Part shown: piece by piece, positions 48,661 through 57,672 of the stretch | Position numbering within the stretch: position 1 is the first letter of the stretch | Layout of the letters: each line of letters starts with the position of its first letter | Assembly (NCBI RefSeq): GCF_022346945.1 | Contig: NZ_JAKRNI010000008.1 | Location: 28,801-92,800, forward strand | Reading direction: 5' to 3' | Length of the DNA stretch: 64,000 nt | Source: Microbacterium sp. ACRRU | GTDB lineage: Bacteria > Actinomycetota > Actinomycetes > Actinomycetales > Microbacteriaceae | The notes under the pieces: generated by a model | The model's database searches: none | Seen by the model: the letters and a program-made list of their open reading frames with translations, nothing else | What the model was told of the DNA's origin: nothing | Program-made: the position numbers and the translations under genes

Positions 48661-50196
48661 ATGACGTCCCAGACCTTCACCGACCTCGGCGTGCCCGCGC
48701 CCCTGATCGCCGTGCTCGCCGAGCAGGGCAAGAACGAACCGTTCCCGATCCAGGCGGACACGCTGCCCGACACGCTGGCCGGGCGCGATGTGCTCGGTCG
48801 CGGTAAGACCGGCTCGGGCAAGACCCTCGCGTTCTCGTTGCCCCTCGTGGCCCGGCTCGCCGCGAAGAGCGACCGTCGCCGCGGTCGCCGTCCGCGCGCT
48901 CTCGTGCTCGCCCCGACCCGCGAGCTCGCCAACCAGATCGACGAGGTCATCAAGCCCCTCGCCGCTGCCTACGACCTGGTGACGACCACCGTCTACGGCG
49001 GTGTGAACCAGAAGCGTCAGGTCGACGCCCTCGCCGCGGGCGTCGACATCCTCGTGGCCTGCCCCGGTCGCCTGGAAGACCTCATCGGTCAGGGCTTCGC
49101 GAGCCTCGACGCGATCGAGATCACGGTCCTCGACGAGGCCGATCACATGGCCGACCTCGGCTTCCTTCCCGGCGTGACCCGCCTGCTGGCCCGGACCCCC
49201 GCCGACGGCCAGCGTCTGCTGTTCTCGGCGACGCTCGACAACGGCGTGGACAAGCTCGTCAAGCGCTTCCTCCGCAACGAGGTGCTGCACTCCGTCGACG
49301 AGGCCCACTCGCACGTCGCCGCCATGACGCACCACGTGTTCGTCTCGGCCGATGCGGATGCCAAGAAGGAGCTCGTGCAGACGCTCGCTTCGGGCACCGC
49401 GCGCCGCATCCTCTTCATGCGCACCAAGCACCAGGCCAAGAAGCTGGCGAAGGCCTTGACGGCCGCCGGCATCCCCTCGGTCGACCTGCACGGCAACCTC
49501 TCGCAGCCGCAGCGCGACCGCAACCTCGCCGCTTTCGGCGACGGCCGCGCCAAGGTGCTCGTCGCCACCGACGTCGCCGCGCGCGGTGTGCACGTCGACG
49601 GCGTCGAGCTCGTCGTGCACGTCGACCCGCCCGTCGAGCACAAGGCATACCTGCACCGCTCGGGCCGTACGGCGCGCGCGGGCACCGCGGGCGATGTCGT
49701 CACGATCATGCTGCCCGAGCAGCGTCGCGACACCCTCGACATCCTCCGCAAGGCCAAGATCGCCGTCACCCCGCAGCCGGTGACCCCGGCATCCCCCGAG
49801 GTCGTCGCGCTCGTCGGCGAGGTCGCCCCGTACGTCAAGCCCGAGCCGATCGTCGCGCAGCCGCAGGGCGGCGGGCGTTCGCAGGGTGCCAACGCTCAGC
49901 GCAAGCGGGCCGCCCGCGGGCAGGGGTCCTCGGATGCCGCCCCCCGCACGTCCGCGCCCGGCGAGGGTCGCCGACGTCGGGGGCGTGGAGCCGGTCAGGG
50001 TGCCGCGACCGCCGACGGCGCGCAGCCCGCGCGCCAGGGCCAGCGCTCCGGTGCGGGCCGCGGACAGGGCGGCACCGCCCGCGCGGGTGCGGGCACGGCA
50101 CGTCCCCAGGGCGCCGGGCGCTCGGCATCCGGCACCCCCACGACCGGCATGGTCGTCGGTCGGGGCCCGCGCACGAACCGTCGCGCCCAGGGCTGA
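48661..50196 (+). CDS. DEAD-box RNA helicase, RhlE/CshA-like
   Basis: A 511-residue RNA helicase. It has FTDLGVPAPLIAVLAEQGKNEPFPIQADTLP (Q motif), GKTGSGKT, PTRELANQI, VLDEADHM, SATLDNG, ATDVAARGVHVDG and HRSGRTARAG, followed by a basic, Gly/Arg/Ala-rich disordered C-terminal arm of about 130 residues. CAGGAG precedes the ATG. A TAGACT box at 48486-48491 leaves a leader of about 165 nt, longer than for most genes here, as is typical for cold-regulated helicases (inference). Confidence 0.94.
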   Translation: MTSQTFTDLGVPAPLIAVLAEQGKNEPFPIQADTLPDTLAGRDVLGRGKTGSGKTLAFSLPLVARLAAKSDRRRGRRPRALVLAPTRELANQIDEVIKPLAAAYDLVTTTVYGGVNQKRQVDALAAGVDILVACPGRLEDLIGQGFASLDAIEITVLDEADHMADLGFLPGVTRLLARTPADGQRLLFSATLDNGVDKLVKRFLRNEVLHSVDEAHSHVAAMTHHVFVSADADAKKELVQTLASGTARRILFMRTKHQAKKLAKALTAAGIPSVDLHGNLSQPQRDRNLAAFGDGRAKVLVATDVAARGVHVDGVELVVHVDPPVEHKAYLHRSGRTARAGTAGDVVTIMLPEQRRDTLDILRKAKIAVTPQPVTPASPEVVALVGEVAPYVKPEPIVAQPQGGGRSQGANAQRKRAARGQGSSDAAPRTSAPGEGRRRRGRGAGQGAATADGAQPARQGQRSGAGRGQGGTARAGAGTARPQGAGRSASGTPTTGMVVGRGPRTNRRAQG

Positions 50197-50207
50197 CACG
50201 CGCAGAC

Positions 50208-50242
50208 ACGACGCCCCCGCGGATGTTCCGCGGGGGCGTCGT
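50208..50242 (+). terminator. strong intrinsic hairpin after the helicase gene
   Basis: A perfect 15-bp stem (50208-50222 with 50228-50242) around ATGTT begins 11 nt after the stop codon and is followed by a short T-containing stretch. Confidence 0.8.
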
Positions 50243-50305
50243 CGTGTTCGCGGTCGCGGATGTCGGAGGCCTCCGGCACACTGAGGTTCGACCCGAGGAG
50301 CCGCC

Positions 50306-52651
50306 ATGTCCGATGCGCCCGCCGACACCCACGACGTGATCCGCGTGCGCGGAGCCCGCGAGAACAACCTGAAGAACGTCGACGTCGACGTTCCCAAACG
50401 GCGACTGACGGTGTTCACCGGAGTGAGCGGCTCGGGGAAGTCGTCGCTCGTCTTCGGCACCATCGCTGCCGAGTCCCAGCGGCTGATCAACGACACGTAT
50501 CCGACGTTCGTGCAGCAGTTCATGGGCCAGCCGTCGCGTCCCGACGTCGATGCCCTTGAGAACCTCAGCGCCACGATCCGCGTCGATCAGGAGCGCATGG
50601 CACCCAACGCCCGCTCGACCGTGGGCACCGCGACCGACGTGCACGCGATGCTGCGCATGTTGTTCAGCAGGCTGGGTCAGCCGCACGTGGGGTCGTCGCA
50701 GGCGTTCTCGTTCAACGTCCCCTCCCTCTCGGGGGCGGGTGCGGTCGAGTTCGCGGCGGGCTCCCGCAAGGGGCAGAAGGAACGCCGGTCGTTCGAGATC
50801 ACGGGGGGCATGTGTCCCGACTGCGAGGGGCTGGGCCAGGTGAGCGACATCGATGTCGCAGAACTCGTCGACGAGTCCAAGTCGCTCAACGAGGGCGCGA
50901 TCCGTGTGCCGGGCTACACCGCCGACGGCTGGATGGTGCGGATCTACGCCGAGTCGGGATTCTTCGACGGCGACACGCCCGTGCGCGACTTCACCGCGGA
51001 GGAACGCCGCATCTTCCTCTACGGCGAACAGACCAAGGTGCGCATCGCCAACACGAACATGACCTACGAGGGGCTGGTCCCCAAGGTCACCAAGAGCATG
51101 CTGCAGAAGGACCGCGAGGGGTTGCAGCCCCACATCCGCGCGTTCGTCGACCGCGCGGTCACTTTCGTGGCGTGCCCCGCGTGCGGCGGCACGCGCCTGA
51201 ACGAGGGTGCGCGCTCGTCCCGGATCGGCGGGGTGAACATCGCGGATGCCGCGGCGATGCAGATCACCGACCTCGCCGCGTGGGTGCGAAGCATCGACGA
51301 CCCGTCGGTCGCGCCGCTCATCGGGGGTCTCCGCGACACGCTCGACGCCTTTGTCCACATCGGCCTCGGCTACCTCTCCCTCGACCGGGCGAGCGGGACG
51401 CTGTCGGGCGGCGAAGCGCAACGCACGAAGATGATCCGCCACCTGGGGTCGAGCCTGACCGATATCACCTACGTCTTCGATGAGCCCACGGCCGGACTGC
51501 ACCCGCACGACGTCCAGCGGATGAACGACACCCTGCGCCAGCTGCGGGACAAGGGCAACACGGTGCTGGTCGTCGAGCACAAGCCCGAGGTCATCGAGAT
51601 CGCGGATCACGTGGTCGACCTGGGGCCGCGCGCGGGACGAGCGGGCGGCGCCATCCAGTACGAGGGAGACGTCTCCGGTCTCCGCGCGTCCGACACCCTG
51701 ACCGGCCGGTTCCTCGACCACCGTGCGCGGCTGAAGCCCGCGGTGCGCGAGCGGACCGGGGCGATCCCCATCCGCGGTGCGGCCCAGCACAACCTCAAGA
51801 ATGTCGATGTCGACGTGCCGCTGGGCGTTCTCACCGTGGTGACCGGGGTCGCCGGATCGGGCAAGTCGTCGCTCATCCACGGCAACCTGCCCGAAGTCGA
51901 CGACGTCGTGGTCGTCGACCAGTCGCCGATCAAGGGGTCTCGACGCAGTAGCCCCGCCACCTACACCGGCGTCCTGGATGCCGTCCGCGCGGCGTTCGCG
52001 AAGGCGAACGGCGTCAAGCCGGCGTTGTTCAGCGCCAACTCCGAGGGGGCGTGTGTCGCGTGCAAGGGCCTTGGCGTGATCGTGACCGAGCTCGGGTTCC
52101 AGTCCACGGTCGAGACGTTGTGCGAGCTGTGCGAAGGGTCGGGCTTCGCCGACGCGGTGCTGGAGTACACGCTGGACGGCAAGAACATCGCCGAGGTGCT
52201 CGCGATGTCGGTCGACGAGGCATCCGCTTTCCTCACGCGCGGTCCGGCGGTCGCCGTGCTGGGGCGTCTGGTCGAGGTCGGTCTGGGCTACATCACCCTC
52301 GGCCAGTCGCTGAACACCCTCTCGGGCGGGGAACGTCAGCGCCTGAAGCTTGCGATCTCGATGGCGAAGAAGGGGGCGGTGTACGTCCTCGACGAGCCGA
52401 CCACCGGTCTGCACCTCGCCGACGTCGACACGCTCCTGGCCCTGCTCGACTCACTCGTGGATGCCGGCAACACCGTGGTCGTCATCGAGCACCACCAAGC
52501 CGTCATGGCGCACGCCGATTGGATCATCGATCTGGGGCCGGGGGCCGGCCGGGACGGCGGCACGGTCGTGTTCGAGGGGACGCCGGCGGCCTTGGTCGCC
52601 GCGGCATCCACCCTGACCGGCGAGCATCTGTCGCGGTACGTCGGGGCGTGA
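50306..52651 (+). CDS. short UvrA-like excinuclease ATPase (UvrA2/DrrC class)
   Basis: A 781-residue tandem ABC ATPase. NBD1 has GVSGSGKSSL with zinc motifs MCPDCEGLG and CPACGGTRL, then LSGGEAQRTKM and VFDEPTAGLHPHD. NBD2 has GVAGSGKSSLIHG, CVACKGLG...CELCEGSG, LSGGERQRLKLAI and VLDEPTTGLHLAD. Canonical UvrA is about 950 residues; this one lacks much of the UvrB-binding/insertion region, as in UvrA2 proteins linked to damage tolerance and to self-resistance to DNA-binding antibiotics. The true UvrABC set is not here. Confidence 0.9.
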   Translation: MSDAPADTHDVIRVRGARENNLKNVDVDVPKRRLTVFTGVSGSGKSSLVFGTIAAESQRLINDTYPTFVQQFMGQPSRPDVDALENLSATIRVDQERMAPNARSTVGTATDVHAMLRMLFSRLGQPHVGSSQAFSFNVPSLSGAGAVEFAAGSRKGQKERRSFEITGGMCPDCEGLGQVSDIDVAELVDESKSLNEGAIRVPGYTADGWMVRIYAESGFFDGDTPVRDFTAEERRIFLYGEQTKVRIANTNMTYEGLVPKVTKSMLQKDREGLQPHIRAFVDRAVTFVACPACGGTRLNEGARSSRIGGVNIADAAAMQITDLAAWVRSIDDPSVAPLIGGLRDTLDAFVHIGLGYLSLDRASGTLSGGEAQRTKMIRHLGSSLTDITYVFDEPTAGLHPHDVQRMNDTLRQLRDKGNTVLVVEHKPEVIEIADHVVDLGPRAGRAGGAIQYEGDVSGLRASDTLTGRFLDHRARLKPAVRERTGAIPIRGAAQHNLKNVDVDVPLGVLTVVTGVAGSGKSSLIHGNLPEVDDVVVVDQSPIKGSRRSSPATYTGVLDAVRAAFAKANGVKPALFSANSEGACVACKGLGVIVTELGFQSTVETLCELCEGSGFADAVLEYTLDGKNIAEVLAMSVDEASAFLTRGPAVAVLGRLVEVGLGYITLGQSLNTLSGGERQRLKLAISMAKKGAVYVLDEPTTGLHLADVDTLLALLDSLVDAGNTVVVIEHHQAVMAHADWIIDLGPGAGRDGGTVVFEGTPAALVAAASTLTGEHLSRYVGA

Positions 52652-52750
52652 GGCGCCCGCCGGCATGGGGCGGCGCCGCGAGCACGTGGGCCGTGTCGAT
52701 TCCGCGGGTGCGGGGTGCCGTCGTTCGTCAGCGGTGGCCCGCCGGGCAGC

Positions 52751-53221
52751 TCACGCCGGGGGAGTGACGGTCGCGGTGTGCAGGTGCCGGTCGCCGTGGG
52801 CGAGCACCTTGACGATGACGCCGCGTTGCCGGAGTTCGGCGACCGCGCGCGAGGCGTCGGTGCGGGAGACGCCGAGAACCTCGACGGTCGTGACCACGAG
52901 CACATCGCCGCGGCTCAGCGTGCCGAAGAAGCGGTCGAGACGCGCCGCCCAGTCCTCGAGCGTCTCGGGCGCGGGGTGGCGGAAGCCCTCGATGGGCACT
53001 CCGAAGCGTGAGAGGTCGTCTCGCTGCTGCACCACGGAGGGCAGACCCGGCCGCGACACCACGAGCCCGACGAGACGGGATCCCGCGGGACGGGCACGCC
53101 ACCACGTTCCGTCGCCCTGCATCTCGGTGAAGCACTGGGGGCAGTCGGCCGCGGTGTGAGCGACGGGCGCGGTCGCGCTCACAGCGTCCGTGGACGCCGT
53201 CGTCGGGATGGGCTCGCTCAT
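52751..53221 (-). CDS. small protein with resolvase-like region and CPQC motif
   Basis: A 156-residue protein of uncertain family. The N-terminal part holds DCPQCF, a possible zinc knuckle. The C-terminal part (IEGFRHPAPETLEDWAARLDRFFGTLSRGDVLVVTTVEVLGVSRTDASRAVAELRQRGVIVKVL) follows the spacing of the serine-recombinase catalytic domain's second half (GDxLVVxxxDxLGR-like) but lacks the catalytic Ser and DNA-binding parts. It is therefore not an active resolvase. GGAGG precedes the ATG. Confidence 0.6.
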   Translation of the reverse strand: MSEPIPTTASTDAVSATAPVAHTAADCPQCFTEMQGDGTWWRARPAGSRLVGLVVSRPGLPSVVQQRDDLSRFGVPIEGFRHPAPETLEDWAARLDRFFGTLSRGDVLVVTTVEVLGVSRTDASRAVAELRQRGVIVKVLAHGDRHLHTATVTPPA

Positions 53222-53267
53222 GGGCACCTCCACCTCTATTCTGCCGCACGCCCCGCCCGTCCCTCCC

Positions 53268-53334
53268 CGAGACTTCATCGCGCCGGCAACTGTGGCGCAC
53301 CCTGCCGTAGGGATGTCGGCCCGATGAAGTCTCG
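53268..53334. repeat. 67-bp element with perfect 13-bp inverted ends
   Basis: CGAGACTTCATCG (53268-53280) and CGATGAAGTCTCG (53322-53334) are exact inverted repeats with a 41-nt interior. It lies between the antiporter gene and the CPQC gene. Length and architecture resemble a non-autonomous palindromic repeat, though only one copy is in this window. Confidence 0.5.
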
Positions 53335-53369
53335 CGGACTCGATGGACACCGGTGGCGCGGACAGGGCG

Positions 53370-55112
53370 CTAGTCCTCGCCGTCGATGCGGAGCTCGAGG
53401 CTCAGCTGGTCGGCGTCGAGCTCGGCGAGCGCGTGCCGGAGAGCCGCGGTGCTGTAGCGGCCGTCGTGGCTGATGCGGTTGAGCTCCCGCCGCATCGCCT
53501 CGATCGACGCCAGCCGCAGCTCGAGGAGGTCGCGCGCGCGAGCGGTCACATCGTCGTCGGGGGGCCGCGTGAGCCGGGCGCCGGCTCGCTCCACGAGCTC
53601 CGCGGGGAACGGCTCCCCGTTGCGCCGCGCCAGCGTTCCCGACGTGACCGCGGCGACCGCCGCTCCGCGGAGTTCGGCATCCAGGGCCCGCTGCTCTTCT
53701 CGCGTGGGTCCCGCGCCGCCGCCCTCGGACAAGCCCAGCGCCCGCACGACCGCCGAGAGAGTGAGTCCCTGCAGCAGCAGGCTGAAGAGAGCCACGAGGA
53801 ACGCGACGAAGATCAACAGGGGGCGCTCGACCGTCTCCCGGGGCAGGGTCTGTGCCGCGGCGAGGGTGACGACGCCGCGCATCCCCGCCCAGACGATCAC
53901 GGTGCCGTGCCGCCACCCCAGCGGTGCGTCGCGGTAGTAGTCGAGATCGGCCAGCGTGCGCGTGATGCGCCGACGCGCCCACGCGAAGCGTTCCCGCGCG
54001 CGCTCCGGACTCGCGCCCCGCCGACCGAACGCGTCGGGGTTGGCTCGGTACGCCTCCTCGAGGTCGTGGACGCGTTCGCTCGCGCGTCGCGCGCGTTCCC
54101 GCCCGCGGGCGGTGCCGCGGCTGCGCCGCCCCTGTAGCCAGATCAGGGCCGCGACGTAGACGGCGCGAATCAGCAGCGCGATGCCCAACGCCGACAGGGC
54201 CAGCCACGTCCCGTGCCAGAGGCCCTCGTGCTCCTGCAGGTTGGCGCGGACGATGTCCTTCAGCTCCAGTCCGAACACGAGGAAGACGCCGCCCTCGAGG
54301 ATGAGCTCGATCGTGCGCCAGTTCAGCCGGTCGCTGACGCGCTGCTCCGGGGTGAACCGTCGCGCCGCCCCCTGGCCCGTGACGATCCCGGCGACGACGG
54401 CCGCGACGAGCCCCGATCCGCCGAGGTGCTCGGTGGGCAGGTAGGCGATGAACGGCACGGTGAAGCTCAGGGCGGTGTTGGCCGCAGGGTTGCGCACGCG
54501 TTCTCGGACGCGCAGGTTCCCCCACCCCACGAGGCCTCCCAGCGCGAGGGCCAGGAGAACGCCCCATGCGAAGCTTCCGACGGCATCCATGAAAGCGAAC
54601 CCGGATGCCACGGCGGCCACAGCCGTGCGCAGGAGCACGAGCGCCGTGGCGTCATTGAGCAGGCTCTCGCCCTCGAGCATCGTGACCACGCGCGGGGCGA
54701 TCCCGAGGCGCTTCGCGATCGAGGTGGCCACGGCATCCGTGGGGCTGAGGATCGCACCCAGGGCGACGCCGAGGGCGAGCCCGAGACCGGGGATCACCGC
54801 CGCGAAGAACAGACCCAGGCCGAGCGAGCTCAGCACCACGAGCAGGACCGAGAGCCCGGCGATGGGCGCGAAGTCGCGGCGGAACTCGATCGCGGGAAGC
54901 TGGACCGCTGCGGAGTACAGCAGGGGCGGCAGAACGCCGACGAGGATGATCTCCGGCTCGACGGCGAACGCGGGGACGAACGGCAGCAGGCTCACCCCGA
55001 GCCCGATGGCCATGAGCACGAGGGGCCCGGCGATATTGAACCGCGGTGCGATGACCGTGACCAGCGAGACCACCACGATCCCGCCGACGACGATGAGGAG
55101 GGGGTCGATCAC
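53370..55112 (-). CDS. CPA1-family Na+/H+ antiporter
   Basis: A 580-residue monovalent cation/proton antiporter with about 12 helices (VVGGIVVVSLVTVIAPRFNI at the start). Conserved blocks are GVLPPLLYSAAVQLP, LGAILSPTDAVATSIAKRLGIAPRVVTMLEGESLLNDATALVL (ion-binding region) and IVWAGMRGVVTLAAAQTLP. A 150-residue cytoplasmic tail with charged helices follows. It has a GTG start; TAGCCT ends 6 nt upstream, and GGAGG directly abuts the GTG, too close to act as a ribosome-binding site, so the mRNA is probably leaderless. Confidence 0.92.
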   Translation of the reverse strand: MIDPLLIVVGGIVVVSLVTVIAPRFNIAGPLVLMAIGLGVSLLPFVPAFAVEPEIILVGVLPPLLYSAAVQLPAIEFRRDFAPIAGLSVLLVVLSSLGLGLFFAAVIPGLGLALGVALGAILSPTDAVATSIAKRLGIAPRVVTMLEGESLLNDATALVLLRTAVAAVASGFAFMDAVGSFAWGVLLALALGGLVGWGNLRVRERVRNPAANTALSFTVPFIAYLPTEHLGGSGLVAAVVAGIVTGQGAARRFTPEQRVSDRLNWRTIELILEGGVFLVFGLELKDIVRANLQEHEGLWHGTWLALSALGIALLIRAVYVAALIWLQGRRSRGTARGRERARRASERVHDLEEAYRANPDAFGRRGASPERARERFAWARRRITRTLADLDYYRDAPLGWRHGTVIVWAGMRGVVTLAAAQTLPRETVERPLLIFVAFLVALFSLLLQGLTLSAVVRALGLSEGGGAGPTREEQRALDAELRGAAVAAVTSGTLARRNGEPFPAELVERAGARLTRPPDDDVTARARDLLELRLASIEAMRRELNRISHDGRYSTAALRHALAELDADQLSLELRIDGED

Positions 55113-55191
55113 CCTCCGAGGCTAGACCCGCGGCGACGCCTTCGACCACGTCGGCGCAGCCTCCGCCGCGACCGGCAGGGCCCTGGGGCGC

Positions 55192-56439
55192 TCAGCTCTC
55201 CGCGCGCACGGCCTCGGCGACGGCCTCGAGTCCGGTGAGCGTCTCGGCGAAGCTCGTCGACAGCGGCGCGAGACCGATCCGGAGGCCCCGCGGGTCGCGG
55301 TAGTCGGGGATGACGTCCTGCGCCCACAGGCGCGCCGTGACCGCCCGCATCGCGGGATGGGACAGCGTGACATGGCCGCCGCGTTCGGCGGGGTCCCGCG
55401 GCGACGCGAGCGTCACACCGAGCGGAGCCAGGATGCCGTCGCTCACGCGCAGCGCGAACGCGGTCAGCGCCACCGACTTGTCGCGGATCGCCGTGATGCC
55501 GGCATCCTGAATCAGGTCGAGCGTGTCCTCCATCGCCCGCATGGCGAGGACCGGCGGCGTACCGGAGAGGAACCTCCGCATGCCGTCGGCGGGCTCGTAG
55601 CGGGGCCCCATCGAGAAGACGTCGGCTGCGCCCATCCATCCCTGGATCGGCTGGGTCAGCGCGGACTGGTGTCGCGCGGCGACGTACGCGAACGCCGGCG
55701 ACCCCGGACCCCCGTTGAGGTACTTGTACGTGCATCCGACCGCGAGGTCCACGCCCCACGCGTCGAGTTCCACGGGAACGGATCCGGCGGAGTGGCAGAG
55801 ATCCCACAGGACGAGGGCGCCGGCCTCGTGGGCGATGCGCGTGAGCGTCTCGGCATCCGCCAGGTAGCCGGACCGGTACGAGACGTGGCTCAGCAGGACG
55901 ACGGCGGTGCGCGGGCCGACCGCGGCGCGCAGCAGGTCGGCGTCCACTCCGCGGGTGGTGTCGACCTCGATCCACACGACCCGCGCCCCGCGCTCGGCGG
56001 CGATCCCCTCGACGAGGTAACGGTCGGTCGGGAAGTCGTCTCGACCGACGACGATCTCGACCCGTGCGGGGTCGCTCGCCGACCGCTCGGCGAGCGCCGC
56101 GCGGAGGAGCTTGTACAGCAGCACCGTCGTGGAGTCTCCGATGACCGTCTGCCCCGCTGCGGCGCCGAGCGCCAGATGCCCGAGCCGGTCGCCGATCCGG
56201 AAGGGCATCTGCATCCAGGACTCGTCCCACCCGCGGATCAGGCGTCCGCCCCACTCCGCCGTAACGAAGTCGGCGAGTCGTTGTGCGGTGACGCGAAGCG
56301 GGCGGCCGAGGGAGTTGCCGTCGAAGTAGACCAGCGGCGACTCCGCCCCGGCGAAGGCATCGCGGTGGCCGGCGAGGGGATCGGCGGCGTCGAGCGCTCG
56401 GGCCTCTGCGGCGAACGCGGCGCGGGGGTCAATCGACAC
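55192..56439 (-). CDS. kynU: kynureninase
   Basis: A 415-residue PLP enzyme cleaving kynurenine to anthranilate and alanine in tryptophan breakdown. Signatures are YFDGNSLGRPL, GRLIRGWDESWMQMP, LLSHVSYRSGYLAD, D213/H216 (LWDLCHSAG) and the Schiff-base K239 in CTYKYLNGGPGSPAF. The GTG start overlaps the 3' end of the amidohydrolase gene by 11 nt. Tryptophan dioxygenase and kynurenine formamidase of known types are not in the window. Confidence 0.95.
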   Translation of the reverse strand: MSIDPRAAFAAEARALDAADPLAGHRDAFAGAESPLVYFDGNSLGRPLRVTAQRLADFVTAEWGGRLIRGWDESWMQMPFRIGDRLGHLALGAAAGQTVIGDSTTVLLYKLLRAALAERSASDPARVEIVVGRDDFPTDRYLVEGIAAERGARVVWIEVDTTRGVDADLLRAAVGPRTAVVLLSHVSYRSGYLADAETLTRIAHEAGALVLWDLCHSAGSVPVELDAWGVDLAVGCTYKYLNGGPGSPAFAYVAARHQSALTQPIQGWMGAADVFSMGPRYEPADGMRRFLSGTPPVLAMRAMEDTLDLIQDAGITAIRDKSVALTAFALRVSDGILAPLGVTLASPRDPAERGGHVTLSHPAMRAVTARLWAQDVIPDYRDPRGLRIGLAPLSTSFAETLTGLEAVAEAVRAES

Positions 56440-57361
56440 GGGTGAGCTCCTCGGTGGGGACGACGATCGCGCGCGACAGCCAGGTCGCGAGGTCGGTGGG
56501 GTCGGTCGGGGCGGGGCCTTCGACGAAGCTCCGGACCGCGTCGGTGCGGGCGGGCGCGGGCCAGGGGTCGGTGAGGGATGCCACGAGGGCGTCGCCGCGG
56601 ATCCCGGCCTGGTGCAGGGCGAGGAGCTCCCGGCGATTGACGCCGAGAGGGAGGCTGCCGTTACCGAGGTCGGTGCCGTAGAGCACGCGGCCCCCGCGGT
56701 CGGCGAACGCGCGGAGGTGCGAGATCGCGCGTTCGCGAGGGGGGCCACGGTGGATGTCGAGGGTCGAGATCCAGATCTGCCCGGTGTCGGCCGCGCGCCG
56801 GAGCGCCCGTCGGGAGAGCCCCGTGTCGGACGGGGTGTGAGCGAGCGCCGCGACGCCCGCGTCGATCGCCCGCTCGACCTGCCCGGCGCCCTGGGCGTGC
56901 GCAACGACGGGCAGACCTCGCTCGTGCGCGGCGGCGAGGAGCGCGGTCAGGACGTCGTCGGAAGGCACGGGGCCGGCGTCGGCGTTCATCGCCACCTTGA
57001 TCACGGCGGCGCCGGCGTCGGCTTGCGCGTCGACGGCGGTGCGTGCGCCGCCGGGGACACCGGGATGCACCGAGGCGTTCGAGACGGTGTGCACGACCCG
57101 GTCGGGGGCCCAGGTGCGCCCACTCGGATACCCGCCCGGAACGGTGAGGAAGGCGCCGGCGAACCTCACACGCGGCAGCCCCGTCACCCCACGGGCAAGG
57201 GCCGCGGGATCACCTCCGAGATCGACGACCCCCGCGATTCCGCGGGCCGGCAGGAGGTGCGCATCGATGAGATGCGTATGCACGTGGTGGTCGATGAAGG
57301 CCGGGAGAGCCGTCCCGAGCTCACCGCTCGCGCGGCGGATCGGCCACGCGGCGGTGAGCAT
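56429..57361 (-). CDS. amidohydrolase-superfamily protein next to kynureninase
   Basis: A 310-residue metal-dependent hydrolase. The HxH metal pair is in FIDHHVHTHLIDAHLLPA, a Lys candidate is in AAVIKVAMNADAG, further His ligands are in PVVAHAQGAGQ and ALAHTPSDTG, and the late Asp is in VLYGTDLGNGSLPLGVNRREL. This is an atypical, short member. Overlap with kynU suggests it acts on a kynurenine-pathway or related amide, perhaps replacing the missing formamidase; this is inference only. Confidence 0.75.
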   Translation of the reverse strand: MLTAAWPIRRASGELGTALPAFIDHHVHTHLIDAHLLPARGIAGVVDLGGDPAALARGVTGLPRVRFAGAFLTVPGGYPSGRTWAPDRVVHTVSNASVHPGVPGGARTAVDAQADAGAAVIKVAMNADAGPVPSDDVLTALLAAAHERGLPVVAHAQGAGQVERAIDAGVAALAHTPSDTGLSRRALRRAADTGQIWISTLDIHRGPPRERAISHLRAFADRGGRVLYGTDLGNGSLPLGVNRRELLALHQAGIRGDALVASLTDPWPAPARTDAVRSFVEGPAPTDPTDLATWLSRAIVVPTEELTRVD

Positions 57362-57372
57362 CGGATGGCGGG

Positions 57373-57627
57373 TCAGATGAGCGAGAGCTCGCGGAGCTTG
57401 GCCTCGACGTCGGCGTTCGACGGCTCGACGTGGTGCGAGGCGTCGGGGTAGACCACGACGGGAATGTTCGTGCGGCCGGAGATTTCTTTGGCGACGTCGG
57501 CGGCCGCCGGGTCGGCCACGAGGTCGACGTACTCGTAGGCGACACCGAGTTCGTCGAGCTGCTTCTTCGTGCGGATGCAGTCACGGCACCAGTCGGCGCC
57601 GAACATGCGAATGGATGCGTCGGACAT
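57373..57627 (-). CDS. mycoredoxin/glutaredoxin-like protein
   Basis: An 84-residue thioredoxin-fold protein with a CxxC active site at C14-C17 (FGADWCRDC), a cis-Pro region (TNIPVVVYPD) and a C-terminal helix. Actinobacterial relatives reduce mixed disulfides with mycothiol, including in arsenate reduction. TACGCT lies 6 nt before the ATG (leaderless layout). Confidence 0.88.
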   Translation of the reverse strand: MSDASIRMFGADWCRDCIRTKKQLDELGVAYEYVDLVADPAAADVAKEISGRTNIPVVVYPDASHHVEPSNADVEAKLRELSLI

Positions 57628-57672
57628 GCTTCCAGCGTACGCGGCCGAGATGGGCCGCGGCCCGTCGGGCCG

